Source: CAKVOD01 sp964606505
GTDB lineage: Bacteria; Bacillota; Clostridia; Christensenellales; UBA1242
Assembly (NCBI GenBank): GCA_964606505.1
Contig: CAZSGM010000002.1
Span: forward strand, 1-64,000
Direction: 5' to 3'
DNA length: 64,000 nucleotides
Shown here: in pieces, positions 8,898 through 15,806 of the stretch
How positions within the stretch are numbered: the first letter of the stretch is position 1
Layout: each line of letters begins with the position of its first letter
Position numbers and translations under genes: made by a program
The notes under the pieces: generated by a model
Told to the model about the DNA's origin: nothing
Databases searched by the model: none
Seen by the model: the letters and a program-made list of their open reading frames with translations, nothing else

Positions 8898-9839
8898 ATG
8901 AATAAAATAGAATTAGAAAACGGTATTTTGAACGAAATTTTAGTTGGGCGCCAAGACGCGGAACATCGCGCGGACGTTCGCTATTTTAAGGCGTTGCAGA
9001 ACAAAGATTTTGAGGCGATTGACAAGCAAATTCGCGCGCTGATTATCGAAAAGGCGAAACTTGAGTTTGAGGGCAAGGAGTCTGATAAAGTTAACGAGGA
9101 TATTAAACTTGCGAAAGAAAAACGCGCTGGCATCCTCAAACAAATGGGGATGACTCTGCAAGATATTCGCCCTAACTATAGTTGCAAAATTTGCAACGAC
9201 ACGGGTTTTGTTAATAATTCCCGCTGCTCGTGTTTTCAGACCAAACTGACGCGCGCGTTGTTTAAAAACAGTAATATGGGTGCCAATATGACGCACAAGT
9301 TTGTAGATTTTAAGCCTGATTTGTACGATACGCCAGAAATGGGCGAAAAAATGCTTAAGTTGGGGCGAAAAATTGTTGACGACAACGGCATTTTTAGTGT
9401 CCCTATCATAATGATTATGGGCGAGGTTGGCGCGGGGAAATCATTTTTTCTTGAATGCGTTGCAAACGAATTACTGGCTAGGAATGTTGCGGTTTGCTTT
9501 ATGCCTGCGTTTGAGTTGAGTCAAAATCTTTTGGAGTGGCACTTGGGGACGTTTGATACCAAAAATCTTATGCAACAAATATTTATTGATTGTGATGTTT
9601 TGGTTATTGACGACTTGGGGACTGAGCCAATTTATCAAAATATTTCGCTTGAATATATGCAAAATATTATTGATGTTAGAATAATGAAAAACAAGTTGAC
9701 AATTATTTCCACAAATCTCCGTACAGAAGAGTTTATGGAGCGTTATGGAGATAGGCTGGCGTCAAGAATTGTTATGAGCGGAAACGCGATGAAAGTTAAT
9801 CTTGCAAACTCTGATTTAAGAAAGAAAATGTTGAAATAA
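8898..9839 (+). CDS. DnaC/DnaI-like helicase loader ATPase
   Basis: 313 residues. A helical N-terminal part is followed by a four-cysteine cluster (CKICNDTG...CSC, residues 96-112), as in DnaI-type loaders, then an AAA+ domain with Walker A GEVGAGKS (175-182) and Walker B VLVIDDLG (234-241). Sensor regions follow (TIISTNLRTEEF; RLASRIVMSG). It loads the replicative helicase DnaB/DnaC onto DNA. A GGAGAG site precedes the ATG, and the gene sits 14 bases behind the DnaD-like gene, so the two form an operon. A phage-type loader is unlikely given the housekeeping setting and base composition. Confidence 0.88.
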   Translation: MNKIELENGILNEILVGRQDAEHRADVRYFKALQNKDFEAIDKQIRALIIEKAKLEFEGKESDKVNEDIKLAKEKRAGILKQMGMTLQDIRPNYSCKICNDTGFVNNSRCSCFQTKLTRALFKNSNMGANMTHKFVDFKPDLYDTPEMGEKMLKLGRKIVDDNGIFSVPIIMIMGEVGAGKSFFLECVANELLARNVAVCFMPAFELSQNLLEWHLGTFDTKNLMQQIFIDCDVLVIDDLGTEPIYQNISLEYMQNIIDVRIMKNKLTIISTNLRTEEFMERYGDRLASRIVMSGNAMKVNLANSDLRKKMLK

Positions 9840-9863
9840 TATAGGAAGTTGGGATATTAAAAG

Positions 9864-11096
9864 TTACTTAAAGTAACTCATAGGGTGGATGGTGTGAGAA
9901 CTTGCAATATCCAACCCAATAAGTTTGGATTCAAAAAAAATATTTGCGCGAGAAATGGAAGAAAAACCGTATTTCTTGCGTATTTTTTCGATTGTTATGT
10001 CCTGTTGATTTTTTGCGCTGTCGTCATTATCCCACAGGGTAACTTGTTGGAAGTTGTCCTCAAAATCGCTCACAGATATTCCAATGCTGCGCAGGGGGAG
10101 CGAAAAATCGTAGTATTTTTTCAATATTTCCATACTACGGCATATTATATCGTACGAATTCATCGTTGCGATGGGAAACTTTTGTTGACGCACAAAACTT
10201 CCGAGCGCGTTGTCGCGCATCCAGACAGCGACGACTTTTGCCTTGCCGACGTTATATTTGCGCATTCGGCTTGCGATGGATTCGGCTAAGATGGTTACAA
10301 CGAGCTGCGCCTCGTCAAGGTTTGTAACATCGCGTGGGGTGGTCATACTGTTGCCGACCGACTTAATTACACTTTCCTGCCCAACTTTTTTGACGGGAGA
10401 GGTGTCAAGTCCGTTGGCAAATTCCCAAAGTGTTTTGCCCCAAACGCCGAGTTTGGACTGTAAAAAGTCGGGGTTTGATTTGGCTAGGTCGCCGATTGTT
10501 TCAATTCCTAGGTTGTGCATTTTTGAGTTTGTTGCGCGTCCAACGTAAAGCAGTGCCGAAACGGGTAAGTGCCATATCGTTTGTTGGTAGTTTTCGGCGG
10601 TAATTATTGTTGTCGCGTCAGGTTTTTTCATATCTGAGCCAAGTTTTGCGAAAATTTTGTTGTAACTGACGCCAACTGACGCGGTTATGCCAATTTCGCT
10701 CTTGATACGAGCGCGTATCTCGTTTGCAATCGTTTCGCCACTTCCGAATAGACGCTGGCTTTCCGTAACATCGAGCCACGCTTCGTCAATCCCAAACGGC
10801 TCAATGCGGTCGGTGTAATCCTCGTAAATTGCGCGAACCCTGCGAGAAAATTCAACGTACTCGTCAAAGTTTGCGATAACGCACACAATGTTGGGGCAAA
10901 TCTGGCGCGCTTGCCACAAAACCATTCCTGTTTTGACACCCATATTTTTCGCTATGTAGTTTTTTGCTAAAACTACGCTGTGTCTGTCGCGTGGGTCGCC
11001 GCAAACGCAAAGTGGGAGGTCTTTCCAGTTGGGGTTGCGCTGGCACTCAACTGAGGCGTAGAAATTGTTTAGGTCGCTGTGTAGTATTGTTCTCAT
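9864..11096 (-). CDS. dinB: DNA polymerase IV (Y family)
   Basis: 410 residues from the ATG at 11096, which has AAGGAG 9-14 bases upstream; an upstream extension of 37 codons lacks any site and is not part of the family. The palm starts with HSDLNNFYASVE (catalytic Asp) and has the second carboxylate motif GIDEAWLDV. Helix-hairpin-helix (IGDLAKSNPDFLQSKLG) and little-finger regions are present. It carries out error-prone translesion synthesis. The stop lies inside a perfect 8-1-8 palindrome (AGTTACTTAAAGTAACT, 9861-9877). Convergent with the DnaC-like gene. Confidence 0.93.
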   Translation of the reverse strand: MRTILHSDLNNFYASVECQRNPNWKDLPLCVCGDPRDRHSVVLAKNYIAKNMGVKTGMVLWQARQICPNIVCVIANFDEYVEFSRRVRAIYEDYTDRIEPFGIDEAWLDVTESQRLFGSGETIANEIRARIKSEIGITASVGVSYNKIFAKLGSDMKKPDATTIITAENYQQTIWHLPVSALLYVGRATNSKMHNLGIETIGDLAKSNPDFLQSKLGVWGKTLWEFANGLDTSPVKKVGQESVIKSVGNSMTTPRDVTNLDEAQLVVTILAESIASRMRKYNVGKAKVVAVWMRDNALGSFVRQQKFPIATMNSYDIICRSMEILKKYYDFSLPLRSIGISVSDFEDNFQQVTLWDNDDSAKNQQDITIEKIRKKYGFSSISRANIFFESKLIGLDIASSHTIHPMSYFK

Positions 11097-11351
11097 AGGG
11101 GGGGCTCCTTTTGTGGTGTTGTGTATGGGTATGGTTGTTTTATGCGGAATATGGCGGCTGTTGCATACTAGAAAATATGTTTGACAAATTTTATTATATG
11201 ATAACATATATAGAACAAAATTTCAACCATTTTACATTATTTGGTTCTTTTTGTTGTAAAATAGTTAGGTGGGGCGTAGGGCGGGATAAAATTCAAAATG
11301 AATGTATAAACGGTGTTACATCTGTCAATGATTGTGGTTGTAGGTGGAAAT

Positions 11352-11897
11352 ATGAATATTGTACATTGTTTTGTAGCGGGGGCTGTTGCAGTCCTAACAA
11401 TTATTGTAGCGGTGTGTGGGTTTCAGCCGCAGAGTTCGGGGTTCGCGAGTTCGGATTTTTTGAGGATACATATTAGGGCGAACAGCAACAGCGAGTGCGA
11501 CCAACTTGTAAAGTACGAGGTTAAGGCGGAGGTTGTGGAGGCGTTGACGCCGCTTTTGGCACAGGCAACCACGAAAGCGCAGGCGATGGATGTTGTAAGG
11601 GATAGCCTTGCGCTCATTGAGAGCGTTGCGGATAGGGTGTTGGAGCGCGAAGGGTTTGGTTATAAGGCGGCGGCGCATGTGTGCGTCGAGGAGTTTCCGA
11701 CGCGCCAGTACGAGGATTTGGTGCTTGAGAGCGGGTTTTATGACGCGTTAATCTTGAACCTGGGGACAGGCGAGGGCAACAACTGGTGGTGTGTCGTTTA
11801 TCCGCCGATGTGTTTTGTTGGCGGCGCGGATGATGGGAGCGATAACTTGCACTACAAGTCGAAACTTGCTGAGGTCGTCAATAACTTCTTTAAATAA
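11352..11897 (+). CDS. spoIIR: Stage II sporulation protein R
   Basis: 181 residues from the ATG at 11352, which has AGGTGG just upstream. A signal-like hydrophobic segment (residues 6-22) is followed by the family core FLRIHIRANSNSECDQLVKY and later GEGNNWWCVVYPPMCFVGG. SpoIIR is secreted from the forespore and triggers SpoIIGA to process pro-sigma-E in the mother cell. It is usually a sigma-F target; a possible sigma-F-like -10 (GGATAAAATT, 11284-11293) is present, but the -35 is poor. The gene is divergent from dinB. With the SpoIIM-like gene it indicates a spore-forming ancestry. Confidence 0.9.
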   Translation: MNIVHCFVAGAVAVLTIIVAVCGFQPQSSGFASSDFLRIHIRANSNSECDQLVKYEVKAEVVEALTPLLAQATTKAQAMDVVRDSLALIESVADRVLEREGFGYKAAAHVCVEEFPTRQYEDLVLESGFYDALILNLGTGEGNNWWCVVYPPMCFVGGADDGSDNLHYKSKLAEVVNNFFK

Positions 11898-12203
11898 AAT
11901 CATCATTTAGGTGGGGTGCGAAGAAAAACAAAAAATGGCGCGGCGGCGCGCCGTGAGTTGCGAAGCAATCGGTGCGGAGATACTTCCAGTTGTGAAGCGG
12001 GTAGAGGGGTACAAATCAGCCAACGGGTGCAGGGGCTCGGCGAGTGGTACGAGGTGGTTAGCAAAGCGCGCCGCATGTTGCGAGACAATTAATGGGTAAT
12101 GGGTGGAGCAAACGGAGAAGTGGTTGGAGGGTTACGAGAGCGGGCGTTTTTAGGGAACTTGGCGCAAATGGGGAAAATAGTACAAATTAGTTTGTAAAAA
12201 CAG
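11898..12203. other. GC-rich intergenic stretch with degenerate repeats
   Basis: No convincing gene. A 62-codon ORF (11911-12099) has no ribosome site. Two related segments, GCGCGCCG...GTTGCGAAGCAAT (about 11946) and GCGCGCCG...GTTGCGAGACAAT (about 12068), lie about 120 bases apart. Base composition is markedly richer in G than the neighbouring island. Confidence 0.5.
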
Positions 12204-12232
12204 TTGACAAAAACAATTGTTTATGTTAAACT
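12204..12232 (+). promoter_or_regulatory. Promoter of tRNA-Ser(UGA)
   Basis: TTGACA, 17-base spacer, TAAACT, ending 10 bases before the tRNA. Confidence 0.8.
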
Positions 12233-12242
12233 AAACAAGTAT

Positions 12243-12331
12243 GGAGAGCTGTCCGAGTGGTTTAAGGAGATAGTCTTGAAAACTATTGATCGTGAAAGCG
12301 ACCGGGGGTTCGAATCCCTCGCTCTCCGCCA
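12243..12331 (+). tRNA. tRNA-Ser (anticodon UGA)
   Basis: Acceptor arms GGAGAGC and GCTCTCC pair. The anticodon loop is CTTGAAA (TGA), the long class II variable arm (GATCGTGAAAGCGACC) is typical of serine, the T-loop is GGTTCGAATCC, and CCA is encoded. The mobile region begins right after the CCA. Confidence 0.97.
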
Positions 12332-12439
12332 AAACTTTACAAATAAGAACCATTGCATATATGTTTATTTTGACGATATGTTCGGTATTATTGTAAAAAG
12401 AAAATAGTTAGCAAATTAAATGCTAACTACTTTTTTTAT

Positions 12440-12736
12440 TTATTCGATATTTTCAAAATCTTCAAACAACTTGTCTAAATCTGAAAAATCATTTTGTTTT
12501 TGCTCATCTTCACTTAATTTAATAAACACTCTACGAGTATTTGCAAGTGCATTAAAAATATAATTTTTGTATGTTTGAAAACCACTAACAAGTTTGTTAT
12601 AATCTTCTTCGGTTAATTTACCTTTTAACTTGTTTATTTCAATTTCCAGCATACTTTTATAATTACCTTTGTAAATCTCATAAGAATTAAAAATGTTTTG
12701 TAAAGCAAGCAATTTTTTAGGTACAATAGTATTCAT
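12440..12736 (-). CDS. Small unknown protein of the mobile element
   Basis: 98 residues, mostly charged and helical (Lys/Glu/Asn rich), with no motif I recognise. A good AAGGAG site precedes the ATG, inside the end of the rep gene 7 bases upstream, so it is probably co-translated with rep. As the last gene of the minus-strand operon it could assist Rep, but nothing in the sequence proves this. Confidence 0.6.
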   Translation of the reverse strand: MNTIVPKKLLALQNIFNSYEIYKGNYKSMLEIEINKLKGKLTEEDYNKLVSGFQTYKNYIFNALANTRRVFIKLSEDEQKQNDFSDLDKLFEDFENIE

Positions 12737-12742
12737 AAATAT

Positions 12743-13606
12743 TTACTCCTTTATTTGACGACTTAAAACACAATACTCTTTTTTGCTATCTTCATAATCT
12801 ATATTGTAATCTTCTTTTATAATGCTATCAAATATATTAAATGTATCAGTGCAAGGAAAAGCAATTTTTTCAACTTGTGGTCTTTTAATATTTCTACTAA
12901 CATAAAATCGTTTTTTACCAAAAAATCGGGGGTCAACTTTACCTTTTGTAAGATACTTTGATAAATAATATTTTACTGCATTAACATCTAAAATTTTAGT
13001 AGCAGTAGAAAAACCTTTTGACCATTTAGTAACATTATAAATTGTTTGACCTTTACACCTACCACTTTTTACAATTTTACCACTATCAACAAGTCCTAAA
13101 TCTTCGGCAGTTGTTCCACCAAATAACAAATGAAAATGCAAACCACCTTTTTTATGATATTCAGGAACTGCAACATAATATAAATTTGGCAAATCTCTTT
13201 GAATATTTGCAACCCATTGAGTAAAAGATTTTCGTGTTTTGTTATCGTCTAATCTATCAATTTTATTTTTATCAAATGTTAAAGTAACAAAAAAGTTAAA
13301 ATCATTACTTTTTAGAATATCCATTAAATTATTTTTTGACCTATTCATAGACCGAACAGCATTTTCTAATTTTGGAGCATATTTTCTATCAAATTCAATT
13401 TTCTTTTTTTCATATTCTTGCATACTCTCAAAATCTAATTGACCTTTTGGAGTTATGTTTTTTAATTCAATTTCTTTTAATAATTTTTTTAATCTTTTCG
13501 CTCTCTGTATCTTTTCTATGTTCGGCGAATAGCCATTTTTTATTGTAATCTTTTCCGTTCCATCTTCGTATAACTTTCTTGTTACAAATGATTGTTTGTA
13601 ACTCAA
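12743..13606 (-). CDS. HUH-type rolling-circle replication initiator (Rep)
   Basis: 287 residues. Motif 1 is FFVTLTFDKN (near 104), the metal-binding HUH motif is GGLHFHLLF (near 154; His-Phe-His), and the catalytic tyrosine motif is VKYYLSKYLTK (near 210). This order and spacing fit the G2P/ORF2 Rep type of filamentous phages, microvirus-like elements and small integrated plasmids. Such proteins nick one strand at an origin, stay joined to the 5' end through the tyrosine and start rolling-circle replication. The AAGGAG site is good. A strongly structured segment (13681-13764) just upstream may be its origin. It could equally serve as a mobilisation relaxase, but no other transfer gene is nearby. 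Confidence 0.85.
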   Translation of the reverse strand: MSYKQSFVTRKLYEDGTEKITIKNGYSPNIEKIQRAKRLKKLLKEIELKNITPKGQLDFESMQEYEKKKIEFDRKYAPKLENAVRSMNRSKNNLMDILKSNDFNFFVTLTFDKNKIDRLDDNKTRKSFTQWVANIQRDLPNLYYVAVPEYHKKGGLHFHLLFGGTTAEDLGLVDSGKIVKSGRCKGQTIYNVTKWSKGFSTATKILDVNAVKYYLSKYLTKGKVDPRFFGKKRFYVSRNIKRPQVEKIAFPCTDTFNIFDSIIKEDYNIDYEDSKKEYCVLSRQIKE

Positions 13607-13680
13607 AATATATACTCCTTTTAATCGTTACTACGATTATGTGTCCTTAATGTCAAGTAGGACGAAAAATCAAATCAAAT

Positions 13681-13764
13681 CCGATGCAAACCGTTTGTGC
13701 GGTGCGGTTTGCGAGCTCTCGCAAACGCAATCCCGCACCCGCACCAAATCGGCAATGCAAACGG
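13681..13764. repeat. Nested inverted repeats upstream of rep, candidate origin
   Basis: A GC-rich island in AT-rich DNA. Central perfect hairpin TTTGCGAG-CT-CTCGCAAA. Outside it GTGCGGTGCGG faces CCCGCACCCGCAC, and outermost CCGTTTG faces CAAACGG. The GATGCAAACCG / AATGCAAACGG pieces also form a direct repeat. Strong secondary structure beside an HUH Rep gene is what a double-strand origin would look like. This is inference only. Confidence 0.5.
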
Positions 13765-13789
13765 ATATTTCATTTTGGAATTTTTGCTT

Positions 13790-14011
13790 TTAAAATTCGG
13801 TTAATTCTTGCAAATTGTTTTGAATTAAATCAATTATATATAATTGACATTCGCAAACATTCAAAAGTTTTTTAACCTTTTCAATGTCTTTGAATTGTGC
13901 AGTATATAAAATTTTGCAAGTTGTTTGTAAACTTTCCAGCATATCGCATAATTTCGCTTGACTGCTTGAAAGAATACATAGAGTTTTCATATATGTTGGT
14001 TTTGTTGTCAT
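13790..14011 (-). CDS. Small unknown protein of the mobile element
   Basis: 73 residues, Cys-containing (Cys12, 22, 32, 53 and 55 approximately) and mainly helical: MTTKPTYMKTLCILSSSQAK... The start has CGGAGT about 9 bases upstream. Not recognised. It lies in the rep operon between the candidate origin and a second structured segment. An overlapping alternative frame lacks a good start, so this frame is preferred. Confidence 0.5.
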   Translation of the reverse strand: MTTKPTYMKTLCILSSSQAKLCDMLESLQTTCKILYTAQFKDIEKVKKLLNVCECQLYIIDLIQNNLQELTEF

Positions 14012-14290
14012 AAAAACTTACTCCGTTAATATCCCGTTTCACTTTTACCAAAGTAAAGGGGCAAGTAAATTTTGCTTTTTTATCTCCCGTTAGGCATAAA
14101 CCAGCAAAACCCCTTGACTTTGATAAATTTTTTGTGCTATTTCGCAAGTGTCGAAAGCAACTCAAAAGAAGATAGTTAAAAACATTTTGTTATCCTTTCT
14201 TTGTTTTTATTGTAGCACAAAAAACCATTTCACTATTTTTCAGATTGTCCGAATTTTCTTTTGTCTCTGCAATCTAAAAAAAGATAGTTT
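14012..14290. other. Structured non-coding gap in the rep operon
   Basis: No convincing gene. Imperfect long inverted repeat: TACCAAAGTAAAGGGGC (about 14046) faces AACCCCTTGACTTTGATAAA (about 14109). On the minus strand a 7-codon ORF (MFLTIFF) with an AAGGA site precedes it. It could be a single-strand origin, a leader or a terminator. Confidence 0.4.
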
Positions 14291-14536
14291 TTATTTTTCT
14301 AATTGGATAACAATATCCCACATAGCATTGCATTTTTTATATATCTCTTTATTTTCTAAAATCATAGTTTTTAATATAACATTGAATTGACCTAACGATT
14401 TTAAAATTTTGTTTCTATCCCTGCTATTACTTGTATTTCTATCTAATTCAATCATACTATTTTCAAGAATTTCAAATAAACTATTCAAATTATCATTATT
14501 CAACATTATTTCATCTATATAATCTCTTGCACTCAT
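14291..14536 (-). CDS. Small helical unknown protein of the mobile element
   Basis: 81 residues, acidic and helical (DYIDEIMLNNDNLNSLFEIL...), predicted to form coiled or paired helices. An AGGTG site lies upstream. Its start is 2 bases from the end of the upstream 89-residue gene, so translation is probably coupled. No family recognised. Confidence 0.55.
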   Translation of the reverse strand: MSARDYIDEIMLNNDNLNSLFEILENSMIELDRNTSNSRDRNKILKSLGQFNVILKTMILENKEIYKKCNAMWDIVIQLEK

Positions 14537-14538
14537 AC

Positions 14539-14808
14539 TTATTCACCTACCTTTTCAGATTGAATATTTAAAAATCTATTTTTTGTTTGTCCTGCAAATG
14601 TTTGACTTGAAATTTCAAAAGTAACTATTTGTGGTTTTAACTCTGCGATTGTTTGTTCGTCTTGCACGATTGTTATAAACTCCAAATCATTATACAAGCC
14701 GTTTTTCTCGTCTTTGTTGCCATTCAAAACATAATAAATATGTTTATCTGCATTGTCCTTTTTATATGTTTTATAGCCTATCAAAAGCCCTTTTCCTAAA
14801 TAATTCAT
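14539..14808 (-). CDS. Small unknown protein, possible ssDNA-binding role
   Basis: 89 residues, beta-rich and with little hydrophobic core continuity: KGLLIGYKTYKKDNADKHIYYVLNG... then FEISSQTFAGQTKNRFLNI. I do not recognise it by motif. Size (89 against about 87 for gene V proteins), beta content and position a few genes from a G2P-type Rep recall the single-strand DNA binding proteins of filamentous phages; this is only inference. AGGTAGG site upstream. Confidence 0.55.
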   Translation of the reverse strand: MNYLGKGLLIGYKTYKKDNADKHIYYVLNGNKDEKNGLYNDLEFITIVQDEQTIAELKPQIVTFEISSQTFAGQTKNRFLNIQSEKVGE

Positions 14809-14826
14809 AATTTACCTACCTTTTAT

Positions 14827-15036
14827 TTAATTTTCTTTTACAAGCAATTTTTCAGCACATAACACGCTTGTATTTGTGCAGTAATTCAATAAATCTAAAA
14901 TAAACATATTACAAGCATTACAAAATAAATTTTTCTTTGCTTGTTCTAATTCTTCCGTATGTTTTGTATATAACGGAAAACTTTTTACATACACATTATT
15001 TTTTTTGTATGCAATTGTGCCTATCTGAATACTCAT
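14827..15036 (-). CDS. Small Cys-containing unknown protein
   Basis: 69 residues with a CNAC pair (near 38-41) and two further cysteines near 52 and 59, so a small metal-binding or disulfide fold is possible. No Shine-Dalgarno is seen; the start lies 3 bases after the stop of the Cro-like gene, and a repressor operator (15050-15066) sits just upstream. Probably translated by coupling. Function unknown. Confidence 0.5.
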   Translation of the reverse strand: MSIQIGTIAYKKNNVYVKSFPLYTKHTEELEQAKKNLFCNACNMFILDLLNYCTNTSVLCAEKLLVKEN

Positions 15037-15039
15037 AAT

Positions 15040-15276
15040 TTAACAGCAAGTTGAATTTAATTCAACACGATTTGCAAAAAAAATAGACATTATATCCGAA
15101 GAATTAGAAAGATTAAGAAAACGCGATAACTTATAAATTTCGCTTGTTTTAAATTCTCGTTTATTATTAATCTTCATACTAAAACTTTGTTTAGATATTC
15201 CTAACTTTTTTGCAATATCTTCGTTAGTTAAATTATTTTCAATCAGTAAAGCACGCAATTTCAAAGTATTAGTCAT
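15040..15276 (-). CDS. Cro-like helix-turn-helix regulator
   Basis: 78 residues from the ATG at 15276, preceded by GGGGGTG; an in-frame GTG 9 bases upstream is less likely. XRE-type fold: LRALLIENNLTNEDIAKKLGISKQSFSMKINN, with the recognition helix around residues 29-40. It is the first gene of the minus-strand rep operon and lies divergent from a CI-like repressor, with two 17-bp operators between them and one inside its own 3' end. This is the layout of a phage-like immunity switch, so it most likely controls replication and excision of the element. Confidence 0.8.
   Translation of the reverse strand: MTNTLKLRALLIENNLTNEDIAKKLGISKQSFSMKINNKREFKTSEIYKLSRFLNLSNSSDIMSIFFANRVELNSTCC
15050..15066. 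promoter_or_regulatory. Operator O1, perfect 17-bp palindrome
   Basis: GTTGAATTTAATTCAAC, perfectly symmetric about the central T, at the 3' end of the cro-like gene and just before the 69-residue gene. It shares the GTTGA...TCAAC ends and 17-bp length with the two sites in the divergent promoter region. Confidence 0.65.
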
Positions 15277-15301
15277 AACTTGCACCCCCTTTTATTAGAT
15301 T

Positions 15302-15318
15302 GTTGAATTATATTCAAC
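15302..15318. promoter_or_regulatory. Operator O2, 17-bp palindrome
   Basis: GTTGAATTATATTCAAC, with 7-bp arms and a TAT centre, close to the cro-like start. It probably controls the minus-strand operon. Confidence 0.7.
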
Positions 15319-15380
15319 ACACATATAATATCATTTTGTAGAATGTAAGTTAACAAAAAATAATAAGTTTTTATAAAAAA

Positions 15381-15410
15381 GTTGATTTTCTTTCAACAAT
15401 ATGATATATT
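15381..15410 (+). promoter_or_regulatory. CI-like repressor promoter with operator O3
   Basis: Operator GTTGATTTTCTTTCAAC (15381-15397) overlaps the -35 of a promoter TTGATT, 17-base spacer, TATATT (15382-15410). The repressor starts 36 bases further on, so autorepression is likely. Confidence 0.65.
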
Positions 15411-15446
15411 ATCAATAATTGAACTAAAAAAAAGGAGTATTTATTT

Positions 15447-15806
15447 ATGAAAGATGCTGAAATTTTGCAAGAAATGGGGAAAAGAATTAAATATTTAAGA
15501 TTAAAAAAAGGTTACTCTCAAGAAGAATTAGCAAAAAAAATGGGATATACTTCTCGCTCCACCATTAACAAAATTGAAAAAGGACTTGTGGATGTTCCAC
15601 AATCTAAAATAATAGACTTTGCTAACATTTTAGATACAACACCTTTATATTTATTAAATTGGGTAGATAATCCAGATGACAACAAAAATTTAATACAAAT
15701 ACAAAGAGAAAACGGACAAGTAATTAAATATTATTTATCAAATGAAGCAACCGAAGAAATAATATCTTTAATTGATAAACATTTAGAAATGGAGCAAGAC
15801 GAATGA
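15447..15806 (+). CDS. CI-like XRE repressor
   Basis: 119 residues. An N-terminal helix-turn-helix (MGKRIKYLRLKKGYSQEELAKKMGYTSRSTINKIEKG) is typical of phage and element repressors. The C-terminal half (about 45 residues) is too short for a LexA-like protease domain, so induction would not be by RecA-type cleavage. Strong AAAGGAG site. Its stop overlaps the recombinase start by 4 bases (ATGA), coupling repressor and recombinase translation. Divergent from the Cro-like gene. Confidence 0.85.
   Translation: MKDAEILQEMGKRIKYLRLKKGYSQEELAKKMGYTSRSTINKIEKGLVDVPQSKIIDFANILDTTPLYLLNWVDNPDDNKNLIQIQRENGQVIKYYLSNEATEEIISLIDKHLEMEQDE

Noticed and set aside
11911..12099. 62-residue frame behind spoIIR
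   Set aside because: No ribosome site, biased G-rich composition and internal repeats; treated as non-coding.
12743..13606. Rep as a conjugative relaxase or IS91/IS200 transposase
   Set aside because: The motif order and late YxxKY motif fit G2P-type replication initiators better; no transfer genes or transposon ends seen.
13881..14165. 94-residue minus-strand frame overlapping the 73-residue gene
   Set aside because: Starts with TTG, has no ribosome site and crosses the structured segment; the 73-residue frame has a proper site.
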